Of a DNA stretch of 64,000 nucleotides, positions 63,520-64,000 are shown piece by piece; position 1 is the first letter of the stretch, and every line of letters begins with the position of its first letter. The stretch covers positions 62,001 through 126,000 of the forward strand of contig NZ_FPAT01000013.1 in NCBI RefSeq assembly GCF_900116555.1. The letters run 5' to 3'. The notes under the pieces were generated by a model that saw only the letters and a program-made list of their open reading frames with translations, did not search any database and was not told where the DNA came from. This stretch comes from Actinopolyspora lacussalsi subsp. righensis (GTDB lineage Bacteria; Actinomycetota; Actinomycetes; Mycobacteriales; Pseudonocardiaceae). The position numbers were made by a program, and so were the translations under genes.

Positions 63520-64000
63520 TTGTCGAGACCACCGAACAGCGGGATCACCGTGTCCGCGGCAGACGTCGAAGCGCCGGAAAGCGTGGTTCTGCTGCGCGAG
63601 TACTTCGCGGAGATGACCGCCCGCTATATCGGTAGGAAGCCCACCGACTCCGAGGTCGAATCGGCGATCGCCGAGGATCCGAGCGTCGACCTTTCGGGCG
63701 ATACCGGACGCTTCCTCGTAGCGCGCGAGAACGGACGCGCGGTGGGCTGTGTCGGTCTCCGGCACCACGACGAGCACACCGGAGAACTCACCAGGATGTT
63801 CGTGGTCGAGCCGAGCAGGAGGCAAGGCTTGGGCGTGTCGCTGCTGCGCGCCGCCGAGCGGACCGCCGTGGACCTGGGTATGCGGGCGATCCGGCTCGAC
63901 ACTCGCGGCGACCTGGTGGAAGCCCGGAAACTCTACGCGGCCAACGGCTACGAGGAGATCGAACCGTACTCCGACGCGCTGTACGCGGACCACTGGTTCG
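63520..64000 (+). CDS. GNAT-family acetyltransferase, 3' end outside window
   Basis: An open frame from TTG 63520 (AGAGGG upstream) or GTG 63550. It contains the GNAT core: GRAVGCVGLRHHDEHTGELTRMFVVEPSRRQGLGVSLLRAAERTAVDLGMRAIRLDTRGDLVEARKLYAANGYEEI, with acetyl-CoA motif RRQGLG. The frame is still open at base 64000. It probably acetylates a small amine. It starts 1 bp after the interrupted reductase stop and could have been co-transcribed with it. Confidence 0.85.
   Translation, partial: MSRPPNSGITVSAADVEAPESVVLLREYFAEMTARYIGRKPTDSEVESAIAEDPSVDLSGDTGRFLVARENGRAVGCVGLRHHDEHTGELTRMFVVEPSRRQGLGVSLLRAAERTAVDLGMRAIRLDTRGDLVEARKLYAANGYEEIEPYSDALYADHWF

Overview
The window is high-GC DNA (about 70% over most of its length) with dense operons, overlapping ATGA stop/start junctions, GTG starts and many actinobacterial families (DUF397/Scr1-type regulators, CU044_5270, DUF3558 lipoproteins, WXG-like proteins, EtfD). 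It looks like the chromosome of a filamentous or mycobacteria-related actinomycete; I would guess Pseudonocardiales/Actinopolyspora-like, but the genus cannot be proven from the sequence alone. The co-occurrence of dcd, etfD, dnaK-grpE-dnaJ-hspR and clpB resembles the origin-proximal part of mycobacterial chromosomes, and a near-consensus parS site at 11997 fits an origin-proximal position.

Layout. 0-8 kb: a CGNR zinc-finger protein, a TDT/SLAC1-family channel with divergent LysR, and a membrane/CtaG/copper P-type ATPase operon. 8-25 kb: clpB with an HspR (HAIR) operator; an NAD(P)-binding protein; a MarR-MFS operon whose transporter and neighbouring YceI protein share the same appended beta-sandwich domain; a second MarR; a PPOX protein divergent from a globin-reductase; and the dnaK-grpE-dnaJ-hspR operon with two HAIR operators. 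25-32 kb: a DUF4097 protein, hisG, and a stress/efflux cluster with three SMR transporters, a DsbA-like protein, a deaminase, MarR and TetR. 32-43.5 kb: etfD, an NmrA-like protein, Uma2, a Scr1/DUF397 pair, a hydrolase, an ECF sigma factor with a membrane partner, a sugar porter and dcd.

43.5-55.5 kb is a genomic island in tRNA-Gly(CCC). A 60-bp perfect direct repeat (43544-43603 and 55490-55549) marks its two ends. It carries a GntR/HAD pair and then distinctly AT-richer genes: a beta-class DNA methyltransferase, an unrecognised 224-aa protein, a McrB-like AAA+ ATPase and a McrC-like PD-(D/E)XK nuclease in one operon. These are followed by an intact IS, an OLD-like ATPase-Toprim protein and an HNH endonuclease. 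This is the window's best candidate for a little-described system: a methylation-linked McrBC-type restriction cassette whose DNA-recognition module may be the separate 224-aa protein. No integrase is visible, and the right flank holds decayed second copies of the end sequences, suggesting successive insertions.

55.5-64 kb returns to chromosome: a small Cys-rich protein, an LD-carboxypeptidase, a GT87 transferase, an IS remnant, a WXG-like/lipoprotein operon with a visible tandem segmental duplication, an aldo/keto reductase interrupted by an in-frame TGA, and a GNAT acetyltransferase running off the end.

A second notable feature is a family of ten short palindromes with core ATTTC-GCGA-GAAAT, mostly in intergenic DNA between 0.6 and 39.4 kb and once inside the 3' end of the broken reductase gene at 63.4 kb. 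None was seen between 39.4 and 63.4 kb, a stretch that includes the island. The core resembles ParB/Noc-type binding sites and also forms a GNRA-loop RNA hairpin.
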